Assembly (NCBI GenBank): GCA_020002185.1
Contig: CM034542.1
Location: 58,459,973-58,523,972 of the forward strand
Source of the DNA: Paraescarpia echinospica
Lineage: Eukaryota > Annelida > Polychaeta > Sabellida > Siboglinidae
DNA length: 64,000 bases
Direction of reading: 5' to 3'
Shown piece by piece: positions 24,241-36,135 of the stretch; the first letter of the stretch is position 1; the number at the start of each line of letters is the position of its first letter. The translations under genes and the position numbers were made by a program. Below the pieces are notes generated by a model. It saw only the letters and a program-made list of their open reading frames with translations. It searched no databases and was not told the DNA's origin.

Positions 24241-26685
24241 CGACTAGTATATTTATTACTGCCGAACTTGCTTATATACTACTTCTACGAGAGGTTAACA
24301 TGCTGACTTGTGCAACAGTTCACTTGTCTTGCCACACAAAAATAAGAATATTATTGTCTTCCAGTCTATATGTCATGCTGTACAGATGACTAATTTATTT
24401 GGAGTAGTAAGTGTAAGGTAGTTGTTTGTGTTACATCATCGGAGGAGGCCCAGAGTTTATAAGTAGCATGTAAGTCGGTACTTCATCACCAATATAATAT
24501 TACGTTGTTCGTGGAATGGAAGCATGTTTAACGAAATCACACAAATCACAAGACAAGCCACGTTCTCAAAACAAAAGATATGCATAAAGGCGGGTAATGC
24601 AAAGCTAAACAGCTTTACTTTAAACCCGAAGATCAGGCGAGTAAATCAGGCAAGTTGTTGACATGTTCCCGCCATACTTTCTCGTGTTGGCATACACCAG
24701 TAATGACACCTCGTTGACTCAAACGGCAATTACACTGAGCAATCATCGTGACTGTCCCAGAACATATATCAGACGTAGATCTATACACATGTGTATTGGC
24801 AAGTGTATGTGACACACTATTGATTATTGGTCGCACTGATATGTAGTGGATACGCTTTTGTTCTTTGCATATTTCATACACATGATACATACATATTAGG
24901 CCCTACTTGCTAATTATACTTTTATTGTGTCATCCGCAATCAGTGTTATTGCAATGAATGTTAAGAACATAATTGTCTTCTAAACACCGAAATAATTGAC
25001 CATGTACCCCGATGTTCTGCTGCCATGTATACACTGTTATTGGATAGGCGTATGGTCAGTTATATCACGTGCATGCAAAATTATGTTAATCAATAAACTA
25101 TCGATTGCACTTATTGTCGTTTTCATTGTTAAATCAATTATCGCACTGCATGTGTCACTTTCAGTCCCCCACTTTTCATAGGACTCGGCGCCCAGTTACG
25201 TCACTATCTAGGTTATTAATATGTTTATGCAGTCCATCGATCATCTTGCGTTTTGCTTTTTTATACATACATAGATTCAAACGTTTGAACGAACCACCGC
25301 TAATTCTTATGGCTTTAGTATTTCTGGCTTCATCTATATCACATCATTCTGTCCAGTTTGGAGCTGATATTGTTCAGTGTAATACTCAAAACCCAGATTA
25401 AATCAACTCATTCCAAGTGATGGGTTTTGCTTCGGTTCACCGTTGTTTCAGTTATCTCACCAGGTGTAAAACGTAAACCTCAATTCCAAGAATCGCAGTC
25501 AGTTTAGAAGAGATATAGCTGCAGTCAGGTGAATCACCACCAACTACTTCAGCGCAATCAGTAAGTTCTCGTAAGTGCGATTACCCCATTCGAATGTTGA
25601 CATTGTCAAGGGCGTTGAATGTATAGGTGCTGATGGCCGGTGTGAATAGAAGAGCCGATGGGCACTGATGGACGGTGGGCCATGTCGTCGGTGTAGTCAA
25701 TGAAGGTGCAGATGCCAACGGTGCATGGAAGGGAAGGCGGATAATAATGAATGATCATGGGACATCGAGACGGAAGCGAATGGCGATATACGGCAGTAAT
25801 GTGACGGACTGTAGAAAATGGGCATGTGTTGCATTCGTTGGACTAGCCTGGAGGTATGGCAAGGTGCTGCTGGCGTGTGAAAGGACTTTTACCAACAACG
25901 GTCGCTGATTACAATTGCCGCTTTTCACCTGCGTTTAATCGTTGCTCTGTTTCTATTTACCGACTGCTACAAAGTAACTTGCAACGAACTTTTCGGACAA
26001 ATGAGCGCCCCAAAGTAAACCCGCCGGAAACTATACATGATGGCGATGTCGACGAGTCGTGAACAATCTTGGCTTTTTGTCGTGGACTCGTCGTAGAAAT
26101 AACAAGATCATACAGTCATTTGTAGTCAAAAGTAACTTGTCGACGAGAACACGAAGCTAAATGCTATGAACGCTATCACATATTTATACTTGCAATTATC
26201 CAAGATGGCCACGAATACAATATATAATTGACCATAATTTCAAAGTTATACCACAAAGTTAGTAAATAAAAATAAAGATCTAGTACTGTTAATGACAAAT
26301 GTCCACTCTGGTAAACACAGAAGTGAAATACCCTTTTGATGATAAACGTCCAGAATGGTATTCCAGGGTTCCAAACCCAATCCGGAACTTTCTGTTTATT
26401 CTTTAAAGTAAGCATAGTTGTTGATGTGATGGTTTATTTTACAACCCGATGCCTTCTAAATATGTTGCTTTATTAAATGCCTGTTTGTAATTGCAGTATT
26501 CATCAATTCCAGTTAGTGTGGACTTGTATTGAAACAATAAAACGAGCGTGCAACCGAAGGCCTGAAGACATTGATGGTGTGACGCATACATCATTAACTG
26601 TGAAAATATGGGCTTTGATTCTTAACATTCATAATACCCATCCGCCTTGGGAATATTGTAGACGACGTGTAGACAACACGAGAGA
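24241..26685. other. Stretch without recognised features
   Basis: Short frames only. The block 25620-25910 is open on plus for 77 codons, with several GATGG-containing words, but shows no domain. Confidence 0.4.
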
Positions 26686-27006
26686 GTGACTTACAACAAA
26701 CCAAACATGTGTCTACAAAGAGAATATGTCGGATCGTCTGGAATCTTATGCAACGGACAAGAAATTCGTCCGACAAAAGCTTGGAACAACGAGGAACATC
26801 CCGAGGATATACTTGTTAAAGTGGTTTCCGTAAGAATGTCGGCATTCTCTGTCATTGTTGACGACGCAATCGCTAGCATGACGCTGAATGGCCAGAACGT
26901 TTCATACGAATCTTATATACTCACGAGTGAAGGGGACATTGAATTCGCGCACGTTATTATTCTTCAGATTCATTTAACTGGTAATCTTGTCGATTTTCAT
27001 GTTTGA
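26686..27006 (+). CDS. Unrecognised 106-codon open frame, possible orphan exon
   Basis: Starts with ATG and ends in TGA. The predicted product has no signal peptide or membrane segment and alternates hydrophobic and polar residues (LVKVVSVRMSAFSVIVDDAI, IEFAHVIILQIHL) in a way that would suit beta strands. It has balanced composition and is not a shadow of another frame I recognise. No homologue or motif is known to me, and a chance frame cannot be excluded. Confidence 0.2.
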   Translation: MTYNKPNMCLQREYVGSSGILCNGQEIRPTKAWNNEEHPEDILVKVVSVRMSAFSVIVDDAIASMTLNGQNVSYESYILTSEGDIEFAHVIILQIHLTGNLVDFHV

Positions 27007-27718
27007 AGACAGTACATACAAACCATGACGCTGTATAACATTTTGCCGATTGTATGCTGATTTACACATTTCCCAAACAGCTATGTCAAAATAAATGCAC
27101 TTTCGCTGTATATTGATACAATGGACACCGTTTCAAGTTCTCCCTACGTAATATCGTAGTAGTGTCTGCCACTAAGTCGCAGAGCATACCTTTGTTGTGT
27201 GTCGATTGTGTATAATGGGTTCAGTCGTATACCGTAGTAGTGCTTGACAGTAAGTCGGTGAGCACACTTTGTTGTTTGTCGATTGTGTGTAATTGAGCCT
27301 GGTTGAATCCAGATCTCGCGTGTATCGCGCATCTCAACGGTAATTAATCAAGCCAAGCAGAAACGAGTCTGCAAGGCGCGTCTTCAAGTTCAATACCGAA
27401 ACGTTGCGCCACTTGAAGCGGCGGTGTCTCGCGCGTGTCGCCCGCTTAATTAACCCCGGAGAGGGCGTAACAGTTTAAGGGATGAGGGCGCTATTTCGAT
27501 GTGCCAACGATTACCCTGCACGAATGCAGTTACGCTCGCTGTGCGTTGTCATCGCGATTAATTGTGGACTTCGAAAGTTATGCCCTGTGTGGCAGTGAGA
27601 TATTCTCCCAGCAGACACTATATAAACAGCAAGGTTGGAATGAGTATTAATAAAGTAGTTATTAATTTTACTTAATAGAGATTGTACAATAAACAACTGT
27701 TTACACGGTAAGGTATAC
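27007..27718. repeat. Diverged 78-bp tandem duplication and flanks
   Basis: Two diverged copies of a 78-bp unit begin at 27154 and 27232 (shared CGTAGTAGTG, TAAGTCG, TTTGTTG, GTCGATTGTG). Flanking DNA to 27718 holds nothing recognisable beyond a small CpG-rich patch at 27360-27470. Confidence 0.6.
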
Positions 27719-27762
27719 GCACGCGCGCACACACACACGCACGCACGCACGCACACACACAC
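27719..27762. repeat. Mixed CA / CGCA microsatellite
   Basis: Runs of CG, CA and CGCA. The Cys/Val/Arg-rich minus frame through it is a by-product. Confidence 0.85.
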
Positions 27763-28275
27763 GTTAGGTCTATTTGTGTGCACCTTTATTATGACAACTA
27801 TTCTTCAAAATAATTACACACATTTTTGTGTCGTTCATATTTTTGTTCAGGACGTTTAACCAGCAGAAACGGAACGAAATTTGCACATCGATATTGAAAC
27901 ACCCAGATACTCTTAATTAATTTGCACAGCACCACAGTACTAAAGTAAACAGCTTTAGCTGAAGCAGTGTTGTCATCTTTGCACGTCTTCTTACGTCATA
28001 CGAAGCTATTGCTGACTGATTACGATACCTCCCTCACAATTAACTGTCGTAAGCACCGAGACCACAGCGACGTCTCTGTGAGATCATCTCGCGTCTAACA
28101 ATATCCGATGACGACCATTTGAAGATTATTTCTCACGACGACATCATCGAACTAAACGATGATCCAATATCTATTTGCACATCTCTCCCGTATTGTAGTG
28201 TAAAGTAAACCTTAAACCAGAGCATATTGCAAACAAGCAAGAAGGCTTCAACAATAATAAGGTATAGAAGGTATA
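27763..28275. other. Non-coding stretch
   Basis: Nothing recognised. Confidence 0.5.
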
Positions 28276-28450
28276 CAGTAAATCTCGGATATAACGAATC
28301 GCTCGGGACCGGCCAATTTATTCGTTATTTCCGAAATTCTTTATATCTGAAACTTACTGTATATTTTTACTATACAAATTGGGACCAATTATTCACTTAT
28401 TTGGTATAAGCGAAATTCGTTACAAGCGAATTTGTTATAGCCGAGGTTTA
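28276..28450 (+). mobile_element. pogo/Tigger-like MITE, copy 2
   Basis: Starts CAGTAAATCTCGGATATAAC immediately after TA (28274-28275) and ends ...GTTATAGCCGAGGTTTA at 28450. The ends are imperfect inverted repeats of about 22 bp. It shares its 5' 35 bp almost exactly with copy 1 at 19178. The TA target and CAGT start fit the pogo/Tigger group. Non-autonomous; no coding capacity. Confidence 0.6.
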
Positions 28451-29307
28451 GTTTGTGTGTGTAATATTATATATAATATACTGTATATATTAATTAGATA
28501 AGTAATTTGGAAAACATACTGAGAAGTAGAAAAGAACAACTTATACTTATACAAAACGTTAAAGACCATAACAAAACATGAAGGAGAAAACGAAATAGTT
28601 AAAGTGAATCAGTACTATATTCTATATGCGCTAGGACACATTATAGAGTGACCGAGATTGAACGATGTTGTGAGAACACCGGGGCGCGTAGTAAGCCTAA
28701 GAGGATCATAATTATTATAATACATGCAACTACAATATTATTATAGGACAATTGTGTGCCATGCAGCGGCAATCATAGTAAACCATGTGTATTTGAAACG
28801 TTTGAAATAATTAATGTACAAAATAAGTATAAAGGTAAAGATAACTAACCTTGTATGCTACCTTCAGTGAGTTTAATAAATTCTGTACTGTACGATATTT
28901 GAAAAAAGTATTTGCATTTGCAATATCTTTGGTTGTAATACACAGGCAGTTGTCTATTATCCACGCATTTACCGTCGTTTGACGTCGGAGTTGAGCATGA
29001 TGTAATCAGTCCCTAATTAGGCACGTAATTAGTAAAGTGCCCCCCAGTTGGATTGAATGGTCACACCTCAGGTTTGGCCATAGTCCTGGGGAATAATTTA
29101 GTAAACTGGGTTCCGTTTGGTTTCAGGCCAACAGCAGAACTGTGAACATGTACTGTGAACATGTACTGATCTTTGTACGCGCAGTGTTTTTGTTGTTTTC
29201 TTCATCGAAACATGTGACTTACCGAGAGTGTATGTTTGTTTGAATTGTTATGACGCTATTGTATTATAATTATGTATGTTTTGTTTGGGCATATCTAGGT
29301 CTGTGTA
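28451..29307. other. Non-coding stretch
   Basis: Nothing recognised. GAACATGTACTGT is duplicated back to back near 29142-29170. Confidence 0.5.
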
Positions 29308-29530
29308 TATATATATATACATACGTATATATGTATGTATACATACATACATACATTCATACATACATACATACATACATACATACATACATTCATACAT
29401 ACATACATACATACATTCATACATACATACATACATACATACATACATACATACATACATACATGCATACATACATACATGCATGCATACATTCATACAT
29501 ATATACGTATGTATATATATAAATATATGT
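29308..29530. repeat. ATAC (CATA) microsatellite with TA flanks
   Basis: About 150 bp of CATA repeats with occasional CATT and GCATA variants, framed by TA-rich runs. It produces Tyr/Ile/His/Thr or Met/Tyr/Val/Cys frames on both strands that are not genes. Confidence 0.95.
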
Positions 29531-29593
29531 ATGCATGCTTTCGTGGATGTTTTTAGTGTGTGATACATATGTTTTGTGCATATACGTATATAT

Positions 29594-29780
29594 ATATATA
29601 TGTGTGTGTGAGTGTGTGCGTGCGTGCGTGCGTGCATGTGTGCTGAAAACAGCGGAAATGTTGAAAATGCGGCTCCGATATTGACGAACCTGTGCCTGAA
29701 ACTACCCGGGCCAACCCATCCTTCACAAGGGTGGCGGACATAGTCAAGTGCCTCTGTTTGTTTTTGTACGGGCGGCGGTA

Positions 29781-29812
<32 letters not shown>

Positions 29813-30180
29813 GTTATATATATGTGTGTGTGCGTGCGTGAGTGCGTGCATGTGTGCTGAAAACAGCGGAAATGTTTAAAATGCGGCTCCGATATTGACG
29901 AACCTGTGCCTGAAACTACCCGGGTCAACCCATCCTTCACAAGGGTGGCGGACGTAGTCAAGTGCCTCTGTTTGTTTTTGTACGGGCGGCGGTATAATAT
30001 ATATAGCTATATATGTGTGTGTGCGTGTGTGCGTGTGTGATGAAAACAGCGGACATTTTTTAAATGCGGCTCCGATATTGACGAACCTGCGCCTGAAACT
30101 ACCCGGGCCAACCCATCCTTCATAAGCGTGGCGGAGGTAGTCGAGTGCCTCTGTTTGTTTTTGTACGGACGGCGGTGTCA
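29594..30180. repeat. Three-copy composite repeat: complex core plus microsatellite
   Basis: A core of about 140 bp (from TGAAAACAGCGG to TACGGGCGGCGGT) occurs at about 29643, 29857 and 30040. Copies are separated by TA runs and GT/GCGT runs that vary in length, so spacing is 214 then 183 bp. Copies 1 and 2 are nearly identical; copy 3 is more diverged and leads into unique CpG-rich DNA. On minus the core is open in all three copies (VQKQTEALDY, EGWVGPGSF, RFVNIGAAF), and in copy 3 the frame continues upstream to 30349; no homologue is recognised. Mixed core and microsatellite arrays recall the 'pearl'-type elements described in bivalves, by analogy only. Confidence 0.85.
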
Positions 30181-30420
30181 CCGCTGACAGGCAGGATTGA
30201 TGAACAAACACGGAAGTGAGCAGGGGAACAGCTTGGTACGCGACTCCGGACCCACCCAGGGAGGGACGGCCGCCAATTTGTAGCAATAATGTGCATTCCG
30301 TCGGCGACCGTCGCAGTGTCTCATTCACCGCCGCCCCCGGTGACGTCATGTTACAAGTGACACTTACTGGACACGCGGTGACAGACGAGGGCGATTAGAG
30401 CTCGAATATCGCGCGGGGAC
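30181..30420. promoter_or_regulatory. CpG-rich block with a full CRE palindrome
   Basis: CpG-dense DNA containing TGACGTCA (30341-30348), the CREB/ATF consensus. A minus frame runs from here into copy 3 of the composite repeat. No transcript boundary can be assigned. Confidence 0.3.
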
Positions 30421-30729
30421 CGCGGAGGAATGGACTTATGATGGACATACTTCTGTTTGGCACCCATACTGTCTTCTTCTGCCTTGACAATAAAATGCAA
30501 TGTTGATGAGAGGGCGACAAACAATCCCTCTATTTGTCTGAATGTGTCAAGATGATGTAACCGGTCCTTAATTATGCACGCAATTAGTTAATGATCACAC
30601 TTCGGACGACGAACGTCCGGATAAATAATTTCGTAAATTTGACGTGTTCCAGTTTCCGGCCAATGACAAACTTTTGTCGTGGTTATAAAATCATACATTC
30701 CCAATTGTTACTAGGAGTGGGACGCTTTT
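30421..30729. other. Short non-coding stretch
   Basis: Nothing recognised; a 76-codon plus frame (30591-30821) has no known content. Confidence 0.45.
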
Positions 30730-30960
30730 CGTGCGCTATTTCTCATGTCGGCCTCTTTGGTCGAGCTGTTGGCTACTACATTTCTACTCCAGATGTCCCT
30801 ATCCTCGGTGACCGTTCTTAGTTCCCCTGATTCCAGCCCCACTTCTTCCTACAGTGAGTCAATACATACAAGGCTGTCTGCCTTGACTTGTTCTTCCATG
30901 TGTTGACTGCCACGGGATGGTCTTGGATGCCATTTCAACTGCGTTTATGTGGCCGTGCCA
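30730..30960 (-). pseudogene. Possible decayed LINE RT C-terminal remnant
   Basis: On minus this reads, across stops, a pattern like the extreme C-terminus of RTE-type proteins: ELRTVTEDRDIWSRNVV, compare the common ending in which a D-R-(D/x)-x-W-R motif precedes the last residues. Upstream text is too decayed to align by eye. Low confidence. Confidence 0.25.
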
Positions 30961-30970
30961 TGTGATGTTG

Positions 30971-31250
30971 TAAATGGACCCCGACGAGCAGTGTAGACAC
31001 CAGGGGTCCATTTACCACTGCGCGGAAAATGGACTTTTACGTTTATTAGCATTACTTGGACCATTTTGTTGTAATACAATTTTGCCTTTCAGAATAATGG
31101 GCCCTACATGTTTAATATCTAGACATCAGTAAACCATGTCTATAATCTTACGTCATGCACTAAGACATGAACAGTTCCATTTTTCACAAGGGGGTCCATA
31201 TACTATCTCGTGGTTATTGGACCCTCGGTCCATTTAGCACGGGGATTAAT
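30971..31250. repeat. Cluster of GGTCC inverted repeats
   Basis: TAAATGGACCCC (30971-30982) and its exact reverse complement GGGGTCCATTTA (31003-31014) form a 12-bp stem with a 20-bp loop. Related words recur nearby (AATGGACTTTT, TTGGACCATTTT, GGGGTCCATAT, GGACCCTCGGTCCATTTA near 31232). This could be a foldback element with eroded ends. Confidence 0.5.
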
Positions 31251-32350
31251 TTATAATCTCACACCGGCAAATTTCAATCTTCTTTCTTCGATCTTTTGAT
31301 TAAACTTACTACAATCCTCATAAAATCTTTCAAGTTAATATTGAATATGTCTCGCAGCATTCGTGTGCAAAACACATCTAGTTGTTTTTAATGTGTGTTA
31401 TTTACTCGGTCTGTGACATTGCTCGTGACTCGGTGGACCTGTGCAAAACAACCAATAATTAAGAGTTTCAATTGTAGCGTCTTTCTCCCAGTGTCTTTTC
31501 ATTTTCGATAACTGTAAAATATACACTACAATAAATCTTCATCGTGCGATCTAGGCCCATCGCTCGTTAACGGTAGTGATCACCCCGGGTGATGTTGGCT
31601 GGACACGCTGACCGGTGGCGACGACGGAAGACAATATAACCATCTGGTAATTCGTTATTTATGCTGTGTCTGGCGGTGGGAGGCGTCGACCCGTGTCTCG
31701 GCCACGTCTTATCTGACATCCGCCTCGTGGCCTCGCGCTTCTGGCTCGTAGACCATAAACGCTCCTATCATAGCGAGATTTAAATTGAGATTCCACGTGT
31801 CCGGAGCACAAGTCGACCGCTCTAAGCGAGTGTCCGGCGACGCACAATTAGCAGATACCGGCCGCTCTGTGTCCGAGTGAAATGATGCGCGATCGACTCC
31901 GATTTGATCGTATTTAGATTCAATTTAATGTGCTGCTGATAGGCCAGGGAGCCGCCCTCGGGCCAATAGCCCATTGCTGTCTGACAGTTATGGGGCCAAA
32001 GTTGACGCCAAAATCATCAATCAAGTTACTGTCGCGAAGACGTCGACGTCTCCCGATCGTCCTTCGATTTGCGAGTCCTCGCGGCGCGTTCTCGCACGTG
32101 CGCGCGCGTTTCGTTGGTGCACGCGCGCACGTGCGCCGACATACGTCTGCCTACTTATCTGACGAATGTGACGGCAGCAAAGTCGGTGCATATATATGCC
32201 ACTTCTGACAATGCTGACAATTTGAATACAAAAATGCTCATTACCCGTCTCCGGTCTCGGAAGCCAGCCAGTGTGCTCACAAGCTAAATATTCATGTAAA
32301 ATAAAAATAAAAATTATCGCATGAAATTCGTCAACGACAACGGTGGGCAA
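31251..32350. other. Non-coding stretch with a CpG-rich block
   Basis: A CpG-rich block lies at about 31560-32170 and ends in CGCGCG-rich, purine-poor runs. Overlapping frames on both strands (31930-32350) look like composition effects. No conserved domain is recognised. Confidence 0.4.
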
Positions 32351-32425
32351 TATAATAATATTAACATATTTATTTTATAAAGCACTATATCCATAAAAAA
32401 GTTCGTTGCGCTGTAGGCCTAAACA
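32351..32425 (-). mobile_element. LINE 3' terminus, related to the 59.7-kb family
   Basis: On minus: GCGCAACGAAC...GGATATAGTGCTTTATAAAATAAA followed by TTAATATTATTA. This parallels the end of the LINE at 59691-61036 (GCGCCACGAAC...GGATCTGGCGCTATATTAAA, then ATT repeats). Only the terminal block is recognisable; how far it extends to the right is unclear. Confidence 0.4.
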
Positions 32426-33090
32426 AAACTATATAGTTATACAAATAGTACAGACTCGACTAAAACAAGTTTAAATTTAAGAATGTTAAATACATATTGT
32501 TCAGCTGCATACATCAATTGATTAAACCAGATTAGTTCAAATATAGTTAACTAAAACAAATATCAACACCAGTCATTTAAAACAAGTTAAATAATCTACG
32601 AAACATATAAATGAGGATAATTATAACCATCGATAAATCAAAACTAGTTAGTCGAATTATAATTTATTTATATTTCAATAATTAAAACAATTTAATTTTG
32701 CTTATCAACATTTTGAAAGTATAAATAAATTAAGCTAACACATGCAATGTGTTTCACCTTGCCATATATGGCATCATTGTTATTAAAATAATTATAGAGG
32801 CTATTATACCGGTTATGGCAACTGTTTCCTGTTTTGGCAAACTATAATAGTTATCGCTATAATTTTACCATAGTATTTTGATTACACTGGACAAGAACGA
32901 TTTTGCTACTGGGGTAAAATAATGTGTTCTAGACTAAATCACGTATGCTGATTCCACATCTGAAGTCAGAATTTTCCCATCACGTCAGAATTTTAATTTA
33001 TACATATGATCCAATTACACTAGGCTGCCTAGCGCCAACCCAGAGTAATTGGAATAATTACTTGATTGTGAAGGTTTTAAGACGTTTCCT
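32426..33090. other. Very AT-rich stretch
   Basis: Many TTAAA, CAAATAT and AAACAAGTT words. Possibly decayed LINE 3'UTR adjoining the terminus to its left. No gene. Confidence 0.45.
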
Positions 33091-33339
33091 GTGTTTAGTA
33101 ACAGCGCCGAGATTCCCGGCTTGTGTCAGCTTCTACCAGGAGTATCTTCAGTATGGCGCGATGATGGTGTGGGTGAATTATATAAACCTGAATCTGAGGA
33201 AAAGAACCCACATTTGCTAACTCAAGAAAAGTTGAACGATCAAAGGAGAATGCTGAAGTGTTGGGCTCCAGATTACAGCAATGGAATCTCCTACATGAAT
33301 ATAGCAACTTTTCCCTCTCCCTCTAACTTGAAAACCTGA
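33091..33339 (+). pseudogene. Frameshifted fragment of a repetitive transposon-associated ORF
   Basis: One frame reads EEKNPHLLTQEKLND and, after a frame change near 33240, another reads SKENAEVLGSRLQQWNLL. Together they resemble a multicopy protein segment seen in many invertebrate genomes, in which LND-L-V-R-D-L-x-L-S-K leads into AELLGSRLQQWN. Residues between the halves are missing, consistent with a short out-of-frame deletion. The family name is not certain to me; it usually marks a mobile or recently multiplied sequence. Confidence 0.45.
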
Positions 33340-34347
33340 CGTGCTAGCTAAATTCTAACTTCAGATTTGGAAACAGCTGCCCAGATTTAGTCAAAAACAC
33401 CTGCATTCCCCTTAGTAGCAGACGAAAATTGTATTGTTGTTGTCCAGTGTTATGAACCATATAAAATCTCACGCATGCATTCAACACTGTGCTTATAAGG
33501 ATTCAGTAGTTTATTTGGATTCGAATAAACTATGGCGGATACTCAACCATGTGACTAGATACACCTAAATTCACGCATCACATTGCTATACGCCAGTGCG
33601 GTCGCCAGTGATAAAATAAACACACACGTCTCTCCACAAATAAACGGTTTCAATTGCGCAACAAGTGGAAGCATCTGGCGCATATAGGAAGCTATAGACC
33701 CTAACCTCGTTGTCGTCAGCTCGTGGCACAATATGAGGCCATCTGGCGAGCCGCTTGTCCGCGATACACAAGACGCGTATCTGTAATACAGACCTAATTC
33801 ACATAGAATACACAACAATGCCACCTCTGTCTCAATTTGCCAACATTTTATGTAATGTGTGAAGTACGACACGAGAACTTGCGATAATCTCGTCACGCTG
33901 TGCTTCCGGTGTAGTGGCGTAACGCAATAAATAATGTAATGTAATCGCCGCCGGAGAACTATTTACGGTCAGTCATTTCCCCGGGGAAATATTTGTTATT
34001 GGAACACGACACGAAACATTGAGTAATTTCACACATTATTATATATTATTGGTTGCGTTTGTTCCTTTATCTGGAGTCACGTCTTGTTCTCTCTCCCCCC
34101 AGTCGAACACCATTTAGGCTTCTCTGCGAAGTAGCATTCAGCCACGCTTCCATTATATTACGCAAGACTATTAGTTAACATTCAAACAAGATTGTATATT
34201 GATCACTAACTTTGCAGTGAAACCGCCAGCCGTCAGGTACTTATCTATACAGCTGAGTGAAATTGAGGCAGTGTGGATTGAACGACATTGTATTTAGCCT
34301 ATACAGCTCTAGTATATTATATATAATTAATAATTACATAATATATA

Positions 34348-34352
<5 letters not shown>
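33340..34352. other. Non-coding stretch
   Basis: A 113-codon minus frame (33555-33896) is open but has no recognisable domain or codon bias. Nothing else seen. Confidence 0.4.
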
Positions 34353-34437
<85 letters not shown>

Positions 34438-34511
34438 CACATGATGAGGTGACACTCGCACGCACGCACACATACACGCACCAGCGCGCGCGCGCGCACA
34501 CACACACACCA
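34353..34511. repeat. Long AC microsatellite with a compound right end
   Basis: AC repeats for about 85 bp, then variants (GCACACAC, CGCACGCACAC, GCGCGCGC, ACACAC). The His/Thr and Cys/Val frames through it are by-products. Confidence 0.96.
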
Positions 34512-35186
34512 CGAGCTGCACACTTCAGGAGAATATATTAGGTTAATTAGCTGATAATTAGTTACCTACTAGACGGCCCGTAGCGTCGACGTCATGCAAT
34601 TAGGAAAACAACCGTAGGACTTTATTCAAAGTACTCGACGGTGCCAAACAGCGAATGTTATTTACGCGCAACTTGCGCTTCTATCAAACTGCTATTCAAA
34701 TCACTTCCATTGTTTTCGTCACAATTAGTCACAATTAAGTGATTACGTCATGGGGCATTTAGCTGCGACACCTGCCCCCAACTAAAGGGTGGGTGGTGGC
34801 GGCGAGAGTCGAAGCGGTTGTTTAAACTGTGAGGAATGAGCCGGTTAATATGTCGGTCAACCTCAAACAAATTATAATAGTATGAGAAGACTAGGCTAAT
34901 TAAATTGTAGTGGCATTTTCAGTTTCTGCTACGTGCTGATATTACCAAAAAAAAATCCACTTTGTGGATCAGATTTTTTGTAGCTGAAATTTAGACTGTA
35001 CCTTATTAACTTTGCACATTTCACAGACGAGGTAACGAATTCAAAATACAACTACCAATATTATATATATATATATTATATGACCTACTGTTTAGTCAAT
35101 GCTCTGTAATGCTTAATTACAATTAAACAATTATTAATGGGTAGGCGTATATGTATTAAAAACTATCCCGTAATTCGTTAGTTAGA
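34512..35186. other. Non-coding stretch
   Basis: Nothing recognised. Confidence 0.5.
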
Positions 35187-36088
35187 CATCATCATCGTCA
35201 GCAGCAGCAGCAGCAGCAGTAACCGTAGTGTCCCGCGGTTGGGCGAAGGCCTCACATGTCGTTTCCAAATCTACCTGTCTTGCGCTATCCTCTGTCATAT
35301 GGTGCCCTTCCAGTACTCGTCTAGTTCGCCACTCCACCGTCTCGCCGGTCTTCCTCTAGATCGTTTCCCTTCGTAAAGTCTCTAAGTTGTGATACGCGAT
35401 GTTCATCGGTTATCTCGTAGTCTGCTTCTGTCTTCTGGTTTGTTCTATCACGTCTATGACCTTTGTTTTCTCTCTTACCCATATGTTTGCTTTTCTCTCC
35501 TGATATGTGATGTTTAACGTACTTCTTTCCATCTTTGTTTGTGCGGCTGCTAGCTTGTTCTTTGCCTGGATGGTGAGTACCCATGTTTCCGCGCCGGATG
35601 TCATCGCTGGACATACTCATGAGTTGTAGACTTGTCTCTTCAAGCAGGTTCCAAAGTTACCCTTGAAGTTGTCGCGGTGTTTGGCGAATGCTGTCCAGCC
35701 GGCGGTGATTCTTCTTTGAATCTCCTTGTCTTGGTTTTGGTTTCTGATACTGTATCTCTGTCCCGGATAGACGTAGCTTTCAATGGTCTCTATCTGCGTG
35801 GTGTTGATATATACTGGTGTGTCATTTTATAGCATTACTTTTGTCTTCGAAATGTTCATCTTCAGACCTTGTTTTTTTTACTTCCATCAGCTAGCTCCAG
35901 CATCGTTTTTGTAGTTCTCGGTTATTGCGGTGTAGTAGCGCATATGAGTGCGTCGTCGGCGAAGCGAAGATGACTGAAATATTCTCCGTCTATCCTCAAG
36001 CCTTTGGTTTCCCAGGTCAGTCTTTGGAATATGTTTTCGAGTGTTGCCGTAAACAGCTTGGGCAATATGATGTCACTCTGTAGTACTC
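35187..36088 (-). mobile_element. RTE-type LINE 'A', 3' portion
   Basis: C-terminal half of a LINE polyprotein on minus, continuing from 38375-39300 after interruption by element B. In order on minus: the RT palm remainder (PKLFTATLE, GEYFSHLRFADDALICA, with FADD as catalytic block), then the C-terminal domain (AKNKLAAAQTKMERS, NITYQERKANIWVREKTKV, GRPARRW). Several stops and frame changes occur. The 3' end carries short CTG (35200-35219) and GATG (35187-35196) repeats as a tail. The right end (36077-36088) is one copy of the target duplication made by B. Confidence 0.85.
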
Positions 36089-36135
36089 AAACTCCGCCAT
36101 AGCCTGTCCCAAGCCAGGTTGAAAAAGGAGGAGGG

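Noticed and set aside
29248..29961. 237-codon minus frame spanning microsatellite and repeat cores
   Set aside because: Mostly translation of ATAC and CA repeats joined to the composite repeat; the Met/Tyr/Val/Cys runs are not protein-like.
34257..34541. 94-codon frame rich in His-Thr
   Set aside because: Produced by the AC microsatellite; no start context or domain.
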